Assembly (NCBI GenBank): GCA_030141605.1
Contig: JAQGDQ010000373.1
Location: 161,001 to 225,000 of the forward strand
DNA length: 64,000 nt
Direction: 5' to 3'
DNA from: Tubiluchus corallicola
Lineage: Eukaryota; Priapulida; Priapulimorpha; Priapulimorphida; Tubiluchidae
Position 1 is the stretch's first letter; each line of letters begins with the position of its first letter. A program made the translations under genes and the position numbers. Positions 1-11,114 of this stretch are shown one piece after another. The notes under the pieces are model-generated. The model was not told where the DNA came from and searched no databases. It saw only the letters and a list, made by a program, of their open reading frames with translations.

Positions 1-850
1 ATTCATCCAGTCCCGAGGTGACGCAATCCCACAATGCAACTGCTAAAACAAGTGAACAGTAGTGCTGCCTTATATAATTTCATCAACAACTGACATGGTA
101 CACTCATATCTCGCACAAAATTTGGTCCATTATTTTACAAGCTGACCGTTGGATGGCGGGCCGTAACTTTGTTTACATCAGCGTAACCACGTGTATATCT
201 CTATATATAAAAATATAGAGCAAATTATGCGGAGTTATTCGAGTCAATTGCTAACAGCTTTTATATACTTTTGCATAGCAACGGCCCATACTAGACGTTT
301 TTGAGACAATTAGGGGATTGATTTTACATAACAGTGAGTCTAAAACACGGCACTTACTATACTGCTTAGTATTGGAAAATACGGGCAATCGACAAATTCC
401 ATAACGCAATTTTGGAAACAACTGAACGACAGCGAAGCAATATACATTACACAATTCGATCAACAACGAACATCATAATCCCATAATGCAACAGTCAAAA
501 ACAAGTGAACAGCAGTGCTGACGTATGTAAATCGACCAACAACGAAGACCGTAAATTTCAAATCCCATAATGCAACCGTCAAACAAGTGAACAGTACTAA
601 AGGTGTATGCAATTCGTGGCAATAACGAACACTGTAGTCCTATAATGCAACCGAACCAATACTGCAATGCAACTAAGACGTACGATGAAATTCATGCAGT
701 TCGGGACTCAGCAAAGCCCACAATGCAACAGCTGCTACAAGTGAGCAGCAGCAAATATAAATGAAATTCACAAATCCTGGATGACGCAATCCCACAATCC
801 AACAGATGGAACAATGAAACAACACAAGACTTACCTAAAATCACACACAG
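1..850. repeat. Degenerate tandem repeat, about 75-80 bp unit
   Basis: The motif CCCACAATGCAAC(A/T)G(C/T) followed by ACAAGTGAACAG recurs at ~28, ~479, ~562, ~640, ~718 and ~790, often followed by AATTC(A/G)TC and CAACAACGAA. It is interrupted at ~130-470 by unrelated sequence. Confidence 0.7.
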
Positions 851-872
851 AGGACGTATCACATAGCAAATC

Positions 873-1521
873 AAAGCACAAGAAAACCCTCCACTTACTT
901 AAAGCGTAATTCGTCTTGAAATTTTATACCACATACATACTGCCTTTTTGCATACAGGGCTTGCGTCAGCAGTATAAAACGTGTAAACATAAAATCCCGT
1001 CGTGACAATTAAGGGCAGCCATTTTAATGGTAGGTCGTTTGATACAAGTTTAGATAACATTGCGTGAAGTTTGAAAAAATAATCAGAGCATTCGTAACAC
1101 ATATGGCTACAAACTGAGAAAAATTCTACATTACTGTATCTTGTCCATAAGATTGAAAATACATTTTTGGTTAGTGAGCAGCACACCCTGGAGGGCGAGC
1201 CAGCGACATTTTAACAACTGCTGAAAGTATTTTAAATTATTATTTCTAGTTACATAAGTTTTTCCAGTAGGTAAGTAAAACAGATTTGCATCGAAAGTTT
1301 TTGGAAACATAATTCAACGTTGCCTTTTCTTCCCCTGATTTACGTCGTGCCTAGGTGACGTCGTGTAATGGAACAGTATTGCGGGAGATTTAAATTGAAA
1401 ACAAACAAAAATTCCTTTCAAAGCGAGTACGATATGTGCATAAAATGGCAAATGAACCAATACAATTTTCAAGGCGATTTTTCTGAAACCCACTTCAGGT
1501 ACCCCTTTTCTTGTCCTTTAA
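873..1521 (-). mobile_element. Family B MITE, copy 1
   Basis: About 650 bp with imperfect inverted ends AAAGCACAAGAAAACCC and GGGGTACC-side ...TTCTTGTCCTTTAA. Homologous to copies at 23545-24230, 27693-28342 and 40122-40753. The TTAAAGG-type end with TTAA target fits T2/Kolobok elements. No transposase; open frames inside are not conserved as protein. Confidence 0.8.
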
Positions 1522-1894
1522 ATATGAGACCCACAATTTTTATACTCAAGAAACCGACAATATTACCCAAACTTTAAATCAGTACAAATGCTTCAACTAT
1601 GTAAACCATGTACTCAACAAGTATTCAACATAAAGTACGGATGTACATATCGCTCTAATATGATAGTAGTACTTTTATAACCTGCAGAGTGATAAATCAG
1701 CGTTAACGTACACTAGGGGGACTCAGTTCACCCCACGAGGAATTCCGTGGACTTTTTAAGATCATGAACGATTACCAGAAAATGTGACCACTATGGTTAA
1801 TTGATATCCCAAAAGCCAATGCGTCTCAGCACTTGTTTTAAAGAAAAAATTGTCATATCCAGGGTTACACAAAATTTTAAAATAAATGTGGCCT

Positions 1895-2035
1895 ACTTTT
1901 GCCTGCCATAGCAAAATTTTACGTGAACACAAATCGCTGAAGAAAATATTTGGAAAAATATCGATTCACGGGTGATTATTTTTGTGACCCTTTCCAATTT
2001 CCCTAACTTTTCGCCCCATTTTCTTTTAAGATGTT
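1895..2035. repeat. Dispersed repeat flanking WNK exon 3, copy 1
   Basis: About 140 bp with TTTGGAAAAATATCG and TTTCCAATTTCCCT, matching 2674-2810 in the same orientation. The second copy continues into a run of TTCCCTGACTTTT phrases up to ~2910. Confidence 0.7.
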
Positions 2036-2132
2036 TTTTAAGAAGTTTTTGCCATTTCATAAAACAGCCTGTGCATTTGTAAAAGTCTAAATTGAGAGAC
2101 TAGGTAATATACCAATCATAAGATAACACTAC

Positions 2133-2353
2133 CTATAACGCTCTTGGCAAACGACTGATTTTTGAGGGTGGCGAGGCCCAGGTCTCCGAGCTTCACGCAT
2201 CCGGTGGTGCCGGTGATGAAGATGTTATCGCACTTGAGGTCCCGGTGGATGACGGGCGGAGTCCGGGAGTGGAGGAACTGAAGTCCCTTGAGGATCTGAC
2301 GACACCAGTTCCTCAGCAGCTTGACGTTGATCTTCCGAAACTTCTTCAGGTAG
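2133..2353 (-). CDS. WNK: WNK protein kinase, coding exon 3 (catalytic loop to activation segment)
   Basis: This 221-bp exon starts after TTTCGATAG; its first base completes Ser418 with exon 2. It encodes residues 419-491 and leaves with one base of Gly492 before GTAGTG. It contains the catalytic loop [11 protein letters not shown] (Asp456, Asn461) and the metal-binding DLGL in place of DFG (Asp475, Leu476, Leu478). The two leucines correspond to residues lining the chloride site in mammalian WNK1. Ser485 and Ser489 in the SFAKSVIG activation segment match the WNK1 autophosphorylation serines. The next exon, expected to start with TPEFMAPE-like sequence, is not found at 1-2132, so the gene continues off the left edge and is incomplete here. 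Confidence 0.93.
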
Positions 2354-2439
2354 CTATCGAAAAACGAAAACAGAAATTGAGTTAAAAACGTTACGCACAT
2401 ATTACATACAAATAATGGGTAATAAATGGGTTCCCACAA

Positions 2440-2915
2440 AATTTTACAACAATTGCCTGGACTTTTCCCTGACCAAATATTGATTTTCCTTGACCAAGAG
2501 AAGCAGAACTTGTACTACCAGTATACATATTTAAACATTTTTGTGTATGGACATTCATACACATGCTGATATATAATGTGTCAGCACAGTTGCAGTAGTT
2601 CTAACCTAATTACACTAATCACATTAAATAAACTTTCTTAATCCAATCATTATTTTTGGAACAGAAATTGAAACTGGGAGCCTGTCATAGAAAAATTTTA
2701 TTTGAACACGAATCGCTGAAAAATATGTTTGGAAAAATATCGGCTCACGGTGATTACTTTTGCAACTGTTTCCAATTTCCCTGACTTTTCATCCATTTTC
2801 ATAACTTTCCCTGACTTTTAACCAAATTTTTCTTTCCCCCCGACTTTTCCGTGACTTTGCAGGACAGCCCGTATTTTCAAGAAATTTCCAGGATTTTCCC
2901 TGACCGTAGGAACCC
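2440..2915. repeat. Dispersed repeat flanking WNK exon 3, copy 2, with TCCCTGACTTT phrases
   Basis: Repeated CCCTGAC(C/T)(A/T)(A/T)(T/A) phrases at 2445-2500 and 2775-2910; the middle part matches 1895-2035. Probably an old transposon remnant; the family is not identified. Confidence 0.55.
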
Positions 2916-3299
2916 TGTAATCATTACTCGGGTTTTTTATGAAATGTGAAAAGACACATCATTAGCTACGACCAAGACATCTTCTGCCCACAATGACAAG
3001 AAAGTGCAATAACAGAAATCGTCAAAGAAGAAGCAATTTCGTTTTTGCATATGATCAAAATCCATTAAGTGGAGTTGGAGACTTTAAAAAACTTACTAGA
3101 TACTTTTTCTATCACAGACAGTAGCCTAGATGCTACCAGCTTTTCTCCGACATTGTCAATAAGAGATAGAGTAACATAGTACTAAAAAACATTATTTACA
3201 ATTGGGTTAAACAATTATGTTTGAAATGCCAAACACTGTTAGTAAAACATAGACTAACATAGTAACTAAAATACAATATATACAAATATACTTATTCGG

Positions 3300-3990
3300 C
3301 TAGGCATTGTGTTAAAATCTGGCAAAAATATAGGCTATTTCTTCCCATTTAAAGACAAATACACCCCTACTCTTACAATCTGGTACGATTTATAGATTTT
3401 AGTGCAGCAGCTGCGATGCTGCTTACCATGGCAAAACATCCAGACATTTTAAAGTAAGAATTTGTGAACATTTGGGTATTTTTTCTTCTAGAATTGGCAA
3501 GAAATAAAAAAATTCTCCTCAATCTAACATTAACGACCATATTTGTGCCTCTGGTCACAAAGCTGATTTTAATAATTTCAGCATTGTGACCTGTGCTACA
3601 AATATCTGGTACTTCTTAATTAAAGAAGGTTTATATACGTACCCAGATAAGCCTTCTCCTAACGTACAAAGCAGTTCAATCTCTTTAATTTTATTTTCAA
3701 ACGCTTGGCTATTTGTTACTGTGTCAATTTCTTTTCTTCAGGTCTGCTTAATCACTACCTATTTGGGTTTTTGTAAACTCATAATTAGCGCATAAGTTAC
3801 GGTATCAATTTCTTTACTGGTCTGCTTATTCATTACTTTATTAGTGCATAACAGCCTCTGCCTATATAAACTGATTGTATGTTTGTAAATTTACTACTGA
3901 TGACGACAGCAGTAGTCTGTTGAAACGTTTGGCATGATTGAACTTTGTAAAAGTAAAAGTTTTAATAAAGTTGTGTTTTTCTAAACATAA
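3300..3990 (+). mobile_element. Penelope-like retroelement remnant (GIY-YIG endonuclease part and 3' end), copy 1
   Basis: Conceptual translation, with a frameshift and stops, gives the C-terminal part of a Penelope-like polyprotein: GTIYRF then CSSC, HGKTSRHFKVRICEHLGI, a DHI...SGH segment and NFSIV, and an IKEGL tail. This is the order of the GIY-YIG domain with its CxxC and His ligands. The 3' end has CTGATGA (3897-3903) and GAAAC (3922-3926) around a short hairpin, then TTTAATAAAGTTGTG. It is inactive. Confidence 0.8.
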
Positions 3991-4009
3991 ATGTTTTTTA
4001 AGTGCCTGT

Positions 4010-5551
4010 ACTAAAAAAATCAGAATTGAATTAAAAAATTATGTTTGAAAGGCCAAAAAATCAGTAGGCCTCTCATTTTTCATACGAGTTAAACCACACG
4101 ATTGGCATATGCACAGTATGCGACAAAAAACATGATGCAGATGAAACAGTTCACTGCAAATGTCTCCCAGGAGGTAAACAGATACAAAGACGTCCTTGAT
4201 AATCCTTCAGCAGTGTTTTGTTAGCCTTCCAAAACACAGCAGGATGATACGTCTTCATCAAAGGCAGAAAAAACCGAATCTTGCCGGCTATTTGCATAAA
4301 AATGACACGCCATCTTTATGAGTGGGAATCATCTATTTTCGCTACAACTCCTTTAATGATTTATAGCCTGTTTTAATTTCACAGAATCAATGTTTGAAGT
4401 CATAACTCATTCTAGGATTTATAGATTGTAGAGACGTAGCTTGAAGCTATGTTAAAGGTAACCGTAGAGCCATTTTTGGCAGAGCAGGCACAGTGTCCGG
4501 CTGGCAACGACACTTATTTGCCACTACAGTGGTGCTTGGTTCAAACCACACCTAGGTTGAAGTTTTTTTCGAGTCGTTTACAACTCGAGCAAAACTTTCT
4601 TACAGCCTTCCTAGACCTACTTAGGCACTTGGTGGCCACTACAGAGGTTGATAGTTCAAACCACACTTAGGCAGAAGTTTTTCGAGCCATTTACAATTTG
4701 AGTAAAACCTTTTGGCAGCTTTCCTAGATTCACTTAGCCTTAATTGAGTACCTTATCACATACTGTGGTAAAAAAGACAAGCACGTCTGCCTTCATGTCT
4801 TGAGGCTCTGTAATGCTACAACCATCAGGGGCACGGAACCATTCATTTTTTCTTCTTCTATATGGGAAAAATGAATAACTTTCTGAAGATGGAATAAGAA
4901 CCGGGGGAATTAAGAAGGGTTTACAATCTTTGAATTGCTCAAAAGTGACCAATAAGAGGTTTTAGCTTTGGAGCCAAAGGTCTGCATGACGTCAAGACGT
5001 GGATTGTTTCAATAAGCCATTAAACTTATTGCAAAAGAACAGACAGACAACATTCACGTTCTTGCGTAAGTGAACTGAAACGTGAGAGACAAAGAGGACA
5101 AAAGAACCACTGGAATAAGGTGAAATGTTCAAGTAAGAGAAAAGTGAATCGATGAATCTTCTCAAAATCTGTGCGTCCACCAATAAAAGAGACGACATCA
5201 AAACTCTGGAAAACCTGAGCACTCAACCTCAAAGAAAGCACCCTCGTCAAAGAGGCGCCCCGCAACAGTTACGCAATAACCTCAAATTTCAACGAGGAAA
5301 AATTAGGAGAAAGTTTTCCTGAGTTCCTGATGCAATTTAATGGCCGCAATAAAATAGTCGTTAGTTTGGACTTGAGCCTCGTCTGGAGTGATCGGGAAAT
5401 GAATTACGAGATTGTATAGGAACGGTGAAGTAAACATACGGACCGTGTGTTGATTCAGCTAATTGATTGATTTTATTAGATTTGCTGCTAATAGAATTTC
5501 ATTTCGTGTTGAAATTGATTTCATTGTCAACCTGTTAACAAAGAAGAAACA

Positions 5552-5583
<32 letters not shown>

Positions 5584-6142
5584 AAAGAAAAAAAGAAAGC
5601 AGATTAGGGACCATAGAAATAAGCCATTTCAGAGTTTTGTTGTACGCACGTGCAGTTGCTGTTGGTTAAAGGTTAAGTGTATCATAGCAACGCGTCTTAA
5701 CTACAATCGTCACGTGACATGTAGGTAAAGCAAAACACCAGTTCAGTAACTTCAGTTGCTTTACGTGGACTTTACTTAATTATGCATCAGTCTGTGCGTA
5801 GAGCGATTTACTAGCAGGATCTTGCTTGGGAACGAGAAAAAATAAACTAAGCAAGGTTCTAGCTAGCTGTTAAAACTGTTGCTAATTCAATAGCATGGGC
5901 TGCGAGGTGTTGTCAAGTGTCACAAATGAGTTGTATGTTACGCTTAACCTATGACTTTTCACGATCACCATCAATCACTGGAAATGTGAAAAGGCTTATT
6001 GGGAACGTTCAACAGAACTTGCACTGGGCTAGAACTAAGCTGTTACCATAGCAATTAGCCTAAGCGAATCATTCCAACAGAAAAGGCACATGATTAGTCT
6101 CTAAACTGCGAATGAACTGGTATCTAAAAGGGCTCACTGATA
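4010..6142. other. Unannotated intron sequence
   Basis: No gene found. Near-repeated phrases at 4500-4720 (GGTTCAAACCACAC... AGTTTTT(T)CGAG...) suggest a diverged ~130-bp tandem duplication. (AAAG)n occurs at 5553-5590. Confidence 0.5.
5549..5600. repeat. (AAAG)n microsatellite
   Basis: About ten units of GAAA with slight degeneration. Confidence 0.9.
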
Positions 6143-6609
6143 TTAACCCTTTCAGTCCCAAATTATTTTTTTAATAAGAACATATTTTTTGGTTTGGTAC
6201 TTTTGTTCAGTATGTCCATCTTGTTTACACATAATAATTATTTTTTCTACCTGTGCCCTCGTGCTAAATATAGCCTGTATCCCACGGGATACATTGGGAT
6301 TCAATGGAAGCATAAAATGTGCTTCATTTTGCAACTGTTGATAATTTTTTGAAGTATTTAAGACATTTAGTATGCATGCTATGCTGATCTGTACAAAGTC
6401 ATCTCTAAAGTACTGTACCTTGCACAGTTTTTTATGCTATGTAGATTTTCTAGTTTGCCATTTTATCACTATTTTTAGTCTATTGTTATTGGCTTAAATC
6501 AAAATAACTATTAACAGATCAAATAACTGTCAGTTTTAAAATTTTATTAATTTTAAAGGCAGAAAATATTCTCGTATCCCACGGGATACAACGAGTATGA
6601 AAGGGTTAA
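6143..6609. mobile_element. TTAA/CCCTTT MITE (piggyBac-like), copy 1
   Basis: Begins TTAACCCTTTCAGTCCC and ends TATGAAAGGGTTAA, so TTAA flanks inverted CCCTTTCA ends, as in piggyBac-type elements. It has internal GTATCCCACGGGATAC near-palindromes at ~6280 and near the right end. There is no transposase. A second copy in reverse orientation lies at 54866-55301. Confidence 0.82.
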
Positions 6610-6762
6610 GTGAAGTTACTTACGTACCTCCCAGAAAAACCATTTAATTCACTCCAAAAATCAAAGCATTTCGTGGTTAAATTTTAGCTGAAAATGTGCA
6701 AAGTGACAAATATGCAGATGGTCTGTCAGGCAATGTGTCGATCCTGCAACCTTCATTTAAGT

Positions 6763-7332
6763 AGGCCCAAACGTTTTGGACCACATGACCACGCCTACAT
6801 TTCCACGCTTTACTGTGCCAGGCCCAAACGTTTTGGACCACATGACCACGCCTACATTTCCACGCTTTACTGTGCCAGGCCCAAACGTTTTGGACCACAT
6901 GACCACGCCTACATTTCCACGCTTTACTGTGCCAGGCCCAAACGTGTTGGACCACATGACCACGCCTACATTTCCACGCTTTACTGTGCCAGGCCCAAAC
7001 GTTTTGGACCACATGACCACGCCTACATTTCCACGCTTTACTGTGCCAGGCCCAAACGTTTTGGACCACATGACCACGCCTACATTTCCACGCTTTACTG
7101 TGCCAGGCCCAAACGTTTTGGACCACATGACCACGCCTACATTTCCACGCTTTACTGTGCCAGGCCCAAACGGTTTGGACCACATGACCATGCCTACATT
7201 TCCACGCTTTACTGTGCCAGGCCCAAACGCTTTGGACCACATGACCACGCCTACATTTCCACGCTTTACTGTGCCAGGCCCAAACGTTTTGGACCACATG
7301 ACCACGCCTACATTTCCACGCTTTACTGTGCC
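6763..7332. repeat. 57-bp minisatellite, ten copies
   Basis: Exactly 570 bp in ten nearly identical units containing AGGCCCAAACGTTTTGGACC. Variants are single bases (for example GTGTT, GGTTT and GCTTT in place of GTTTT). Because 57 is a multiple of 3, four frames stay open; these are artefacts. Confidence 0.96.
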
Positions 7333-7542
7333 TGGCTCACCTTACCTAGTATATTCCAATATTCCAATATCAGGTACAACTTGCAAAGAAATACTTGGGT
7401 TTGGAGTTAGTTTTTTTGTTAATGCTGAGAAAGTAAACCACAACAGCAACAATTTAAGTTGAAAGTCCCTGGTTCAAATCTCAAGACAGTAAATTTTTTT
7501 AACTTCTTCTCGACAGGGAGGATACACCTACATCGCTCTTAC

Positions 7543-7712
7543 CTTTTCAGTGTTCCGGAAGTCATAAGCTCCGTGATGAGGACGATGTACTTCGGTTTGG
7601 CATTCACCTCCCAGTAATCAAAGAATCGCACGATGCTAGGATGCTGCAGCTCCTTCAGCATCTGTGCTTCTTCCTTAAAGCGCTGCCTCTCCTTCCGGTC
7701 CAACTTCCGCTC
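7543..7712 (-). CDS. WNK: WNK protein kinase, coding exon 2 (kinase N-lobe, helix C to hinge)
   Basis: This 170-bp exon follows a TTCTTTCAG acceptor and ends before GTAAGA. It enters in phase 0 and leaves with two bases of a codon. It encodes residues 362-417: the [19 protein letters not shown] helix C segment, then [14 protein letters not shown], and the strand leading to the hinge with [13 protein letters not shown]. It joins exon 1 exactly where vertebrate WNK continues from CELQ, so no exon appears to be missing between them despite the ~39.5 kb intron. The Glu of the FKEEA segment is the expected helix C partner of the catalytic lysine. The flanking frame upstream of the acceptor (positions above 7712) is open by chance into intronic repeat sequence and is not coding. 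Confidence 0.93.
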
Positions 7713-7783
7713 CTGAAAGAATGCAAGTGGGTGATTTACAACTAGGCTCATGTAATCTTGTTTTTGTAAACACACATTTTTAA

Positions 7784-8427
7784 CAAAAATTGACAGTGGG
7801 CTGTTTTTCTTCAGTCGACGAATGATGTCATTGGTGGAATAATGAGTGCTCAAAATGGGAACGTTCAATATTTTTGACAAAAACTGACAGTGGGCTGTTG
7901 TTCTTCAGTCAACGAATGATGTCATTGGTGGAATAATGAGTGCTCAAAATGGGAACGTTCAATATTTTTGACAAAAACTGACAGTGGGCTGTTGTTCTTC
8001 AGTCGACGAATGATGTCATTGGTGGAATAATGAGTGCTCAAAATGGGAACGTTCAATATTTTTGACAAAAATTGACAGTGGGCTGTTTTTCTTCAGTCGA
8101 TGAATGACGTCACTGGTGGAATAATTAGTGCTCAAAATGGGAACGTTCAATATTTTTGACAAAAATTGACAGTGGGCTGTTTTTCTTCAGTCGATGAATG
8201 ACGTCATTGGTGGAATGAGTGCTCAAAATGGGAATGTTCAATATTTTTGACAAAAATTGACAGTGGGCTGTTTTTCTTCAGTCGATGAATGACGTCATTG
8301 GTGGAATAATGAGTGCTCAAAATGGGAATGTTCAATATTTTTGACAAAAATTGACAGTGGGCTGTTTTTCTTCAGTCGATGAATGATGTCATTGGTGGAA
8401 TAATGAGCGCTCAAAATGGGAATGTCT
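7784..8427. repeat. 94-bp minisatellite, seven copies, next to WNK exon 2
   Basis: The unit contains GACAGTGGGCTGTTTTTCTT and TTGGTGGAATAATGAGTGC with a 91-95 bp period. It starts about 70 bp upstream (in gene direction) of the exon 2 acceptor. Each unit has TGA(C/T)GTCA, a CRE/ATF-like octamer. Confidence 0.92.
8105..8297. promoter_or_regulatory. CRE-like palindromes TGACGTCA in the 94-bp array
   Basis: Perfect TGACGTCA at 8105-8112, 8199-8206 and 8290-8297; the other units have TGATGTCA (for example 7823-7830 and 7917-7924). The match to the CREB/ATF consensus is seen; binding is not known. Confidence 0.4.
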
Positions 8428-8865
8428 AAGCGTCAAAGTGATTTTACTAATTACACGAGGTGCTCACTGCACTTTTGTTGCTAAAATTTTGAAGCATTTT
8501 TCGCGAACATTGAAATAAGCCTAACTTCCCAAAAAGCTTGACGTTTCCTTTAAGTTCAGTAAGAGAAGCCCTCTATTAGCTGTTATTCACTGAACCATTG
8601 ATAGCTTTGGCTAGGCCTTATCAGACCGTTACCTGAACATGTATAAATCATCTACGCACATTAATGGACAGGTACAACTCATAAATTTTGCTAATTAGTG
8701 ATTGATGAATTGAAACCCTGGGGGAAAATTCATCAAAGTTTATTTAACAGAGCACCTAGATAAGTAGGCAGCAGTATGGCGTCTGCCAGACATCGTTAAT
8801 GTATCGAGTATTTAATGAGATTTTAAAATTTAAAACTGCGTCGATAAACGAAAGGTAAGAGAAAA

Positions 8866-8950
8866 AAGAGAAAGACAGGAGGAGAGAGGAGAACGAGAGA
8901 GAGAGGGAGAGAGAGAGAGAGGGAGAGAGAGAGAGTGAGTGAGTGAGAGG

Positions 8951-8992
<42 letters not shown>

Positions 8993-9121
8993 GAGAGGGA
9001 GAGAGAGAGAGTGAGTGAGAGGGAGAGAAAGAGAGAGAGAGAGAGAGGGAGGGAGAGAGAGGGAGCGAGAGAGAGAGAGAGCGACAGAGAGAGAGAGAGA
9101 GGGAGAGGGAGCGAGAGAGAG

Positions 9122-9170
<49 letters not shown>

Positions 9171-9181
9171 AGAGGAGAGAG

Positions 9182-9252
<71 letters not shown>
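8866..9252. repeat. (GA)n microsatellite, ~390 bp
   Basis: Nearly pure purine GA repeat with occasional GGGA, GTGA and GAAC interruptions. Ser-Leu and Arg-Glu open frames across it are artefacts. Confidence 0.97.
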
Positions 9253-9253
<1 letters not shown>

Positions 9254-9597
9254 ACAGATGTATAAACTTCCCACATTACAACAAGTTATAATTTGTCTGG
9301 TAGTCAGCAGAAGTTAGCAGAAGCAAATGTAATCAAATTTCTAAGCAGCAGAAGAAGTGAGCCATCTCTAGCACGCCATTCGTGTACAATCATAAAAATC
9401 TTTTCCTCATTCCATTTCCAATGTGTTGCGTGCCACTAAATAATTCATAGCAATACAATTATCACCATAACACCCACTATCATTCACCACTACTAGTACC
9501 TCCACCAACATGATGACCCGAGTCCTCTCCTGTCATTTCCCCAGATTCCTAGATCTTATCAGATGTTACGTTTCTTCTCTAGGTGCAGTGACGGTTC

Positions 9598-9770
9598 GTG
9601 TATAGCACGATGGGAACTGCAGCGCCCCCTATTTTCACTCAATATTATGGATAATATTCAATAAAATAAGTCTTTTTTCTTGAATTCTTTCTTTATACTT
9701 GTACGGAGCCACAGCACGCGAAGGCAGTACTGTTTGCTTCACAGCCCAGCACAGTGCGCTCCAGCAACGT
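9598..9770 (+). repeat. Dispersed repeat D, copy 1
   Basis: Contains GCGCCCCCTATTTTCACTCA, then an ATTCAATA stretch and CTTTATACTTG. The same segment lies in inverse orientation at 30740-30905. Family unknown. Confidence 0.6.
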
Positions 9771-10457
9771 GGTGTTTGGCTGTTGTGCGCATGCGGCATT
9801 GTCCACACGTTTGAGCCCAGGTAGAGAAAGTACTGTTACTCACACAGTTTGTTATCAGTAGTCACGTGCTTACCGTGAATGGATCAAGCTTCAACTGCGA
9901 CAATTTAGGCTATTAATAAAAGCAAAAACCATTTTTTGCTCACGATTTTATCAAGTTTATGCATAAACTTTCGTATGTTTGTTTGTTTAAACTTACATTT
10001 ACAACATTAAAATTAAATATGTTTGTTTCGTTGTACACAGTAGTAAAACAATGGCTAAAAATTTTCTGAAACAGCACCCCCACTAATTTTAGCACCCTTT
10101 AACGTTTCAGCGTTCTTGCTATTGTTATACGTAACAGGGAAGGGTGGTAATAACTCACATAGCTACATCACCTTGTGATGGTTGTCTGTGGTGACCGCTG
10201 GCCGTGTTTAGACTTAACGAGCTGACGCAGGTTGTTTCTAGGAAAGTCGATAAAAGCGAATTGTTAAACCTGCCCGCAGCTTAAACACGTGAAGCCAAAC
10301 ACGGAAAGCTGAAACCACCTATAATGGCTTCAGAGCCAATTTAACTGATGCATGAATCTCTCTGACTGCCCACTCACTTCTGTGCAACCTTGCTGGTGAG
10401 GAATAAACCTTGACCCTTGCTTGTTTCCATGCAACCTTTAGCGAGACAAAAGTAATA

Positions 10458-10725
10458 CAGTAAGTACGCCCTTAACGACGCCAATGCGTTCCAGCAAAAT
10501 GCGACCTTAAGCGAAAAGTCGTTAAACGAAACCAAAATATCCATAGAAAGTGATGTAAAAGAATTGAGATAATGCTGCTTAAGTCATAAAAATTAAACGT
10601 TTTATGAGGTTCTTTATGCGTTTTACTAATTAGTTTCTTTTCACGTGCTTAAAAGAGAAGCAAATGTTCAGTGTCGTTAAAACGAAACGTCGCTAAATGG
10701 GGAGTTGTTAAGCGAGTACTTACTG
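10458..10725. mobile_element. Tc1/mariner-like MITE
   Basis: Ends CAGTAAGTAC and GTACTTACTG are inverted repeats, flanked by TA on both sides (10456-10457 and 10726-10727). It is 268 bp with no coding capacity; CGTTAAACGAAAC-type internal motifs recur. Confidence 0.75.
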
Positions 10726-11015
10726 TAACACAAAAGACTTTAGAAAACGCTTCAGATAAACTCCAGACTTAACCGCTAGAGTCGTTCTCACCGGGACCTT
10801 TTATCAAATTTGAAGAAGCACCCAAAATATTGCCAGATTCCGGGAGAAGTTTAGCAGTATATTGGACAAAGCGTCGTTCACAAACTGCTGGAAAACGGAT
10901 TGCCCATTTATTTCCAATTTACATTTTAAACAGATATCCATGCAAATGCAGTGATGACAACGCATTAGCTGATTGGATCTAAATTCAATTGTTGGTTTCC
11001 TGGTCATTATGTGCA

Positions 11016-11114
11016 TTATATGTGCATTTGCACACTTGCCACTGCAGTCATTATGTGCATTTGCACACTTGCCACTGCAGTCATTATGTGCATTTGCACA
11101 CTTGCCACTGCAGC
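11016..11114. repeat. 33-bp tandem repeat, three copies
   Basis: Unit TCATTATGTGCATTTGCACA plus CTTGCCACTGCAG, including the palindrome TGCATTTGCA-like core. Confidence 0.9.

Larger units (their letters stand above)
1..2132 (-). other. WNK intron 3, 5' part
   Basis: Sequence beyond the GTAGTG donor of exon 3. It holds a degenerate tandem repeat (1-850), a family B MITE (873-1521) and a dispersed repeat (1895-2035). No further kinase exon was recognised. Confidence 0.8.
2354..7542 (-). other. WNK intron 2 (~5.2 kb)
   Basis: The intron runs from GTAAGA after exon 2 to the TTTCGATAG acceptor before exon 3. It contains a Penelope-like fragment, a TTAA/CCCTTT MITE, an (AAAG)n run and the 57-bp minisatellite. 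The stretch 4010-6142 otherwise shows no gene or clear repeat. Confidence 0.88.

Noticed and set aside
899-1186. Small protein with SLTKNVF...LTRYSN, seen again near 23612-23866 and 40442-40639
   Set aside because: All three lie inside family B MITE copies, on differing strands relative to window but the same strand of the element; similarity comes from DNA homology and other copies have stops.
6677-7462. Four long overlapping open frames (182-238 codons) on both strands
   Set aside because: They are the 57-bp minisatellite read in frame; no start, splice or domain evidence.
7713-7880. Extension of WNK exon 2 to an upstream ATG at 7880
   Set aside because: The kinase homology starts exactly after a TTCTTTCAG acceptor; the upstream part is intron and 94-bp repeat.
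8756-9317. Ser-Leu and Arg-Glu repeat proteins
   Set aside because: (GA)n microsatellite translated; no gene context.
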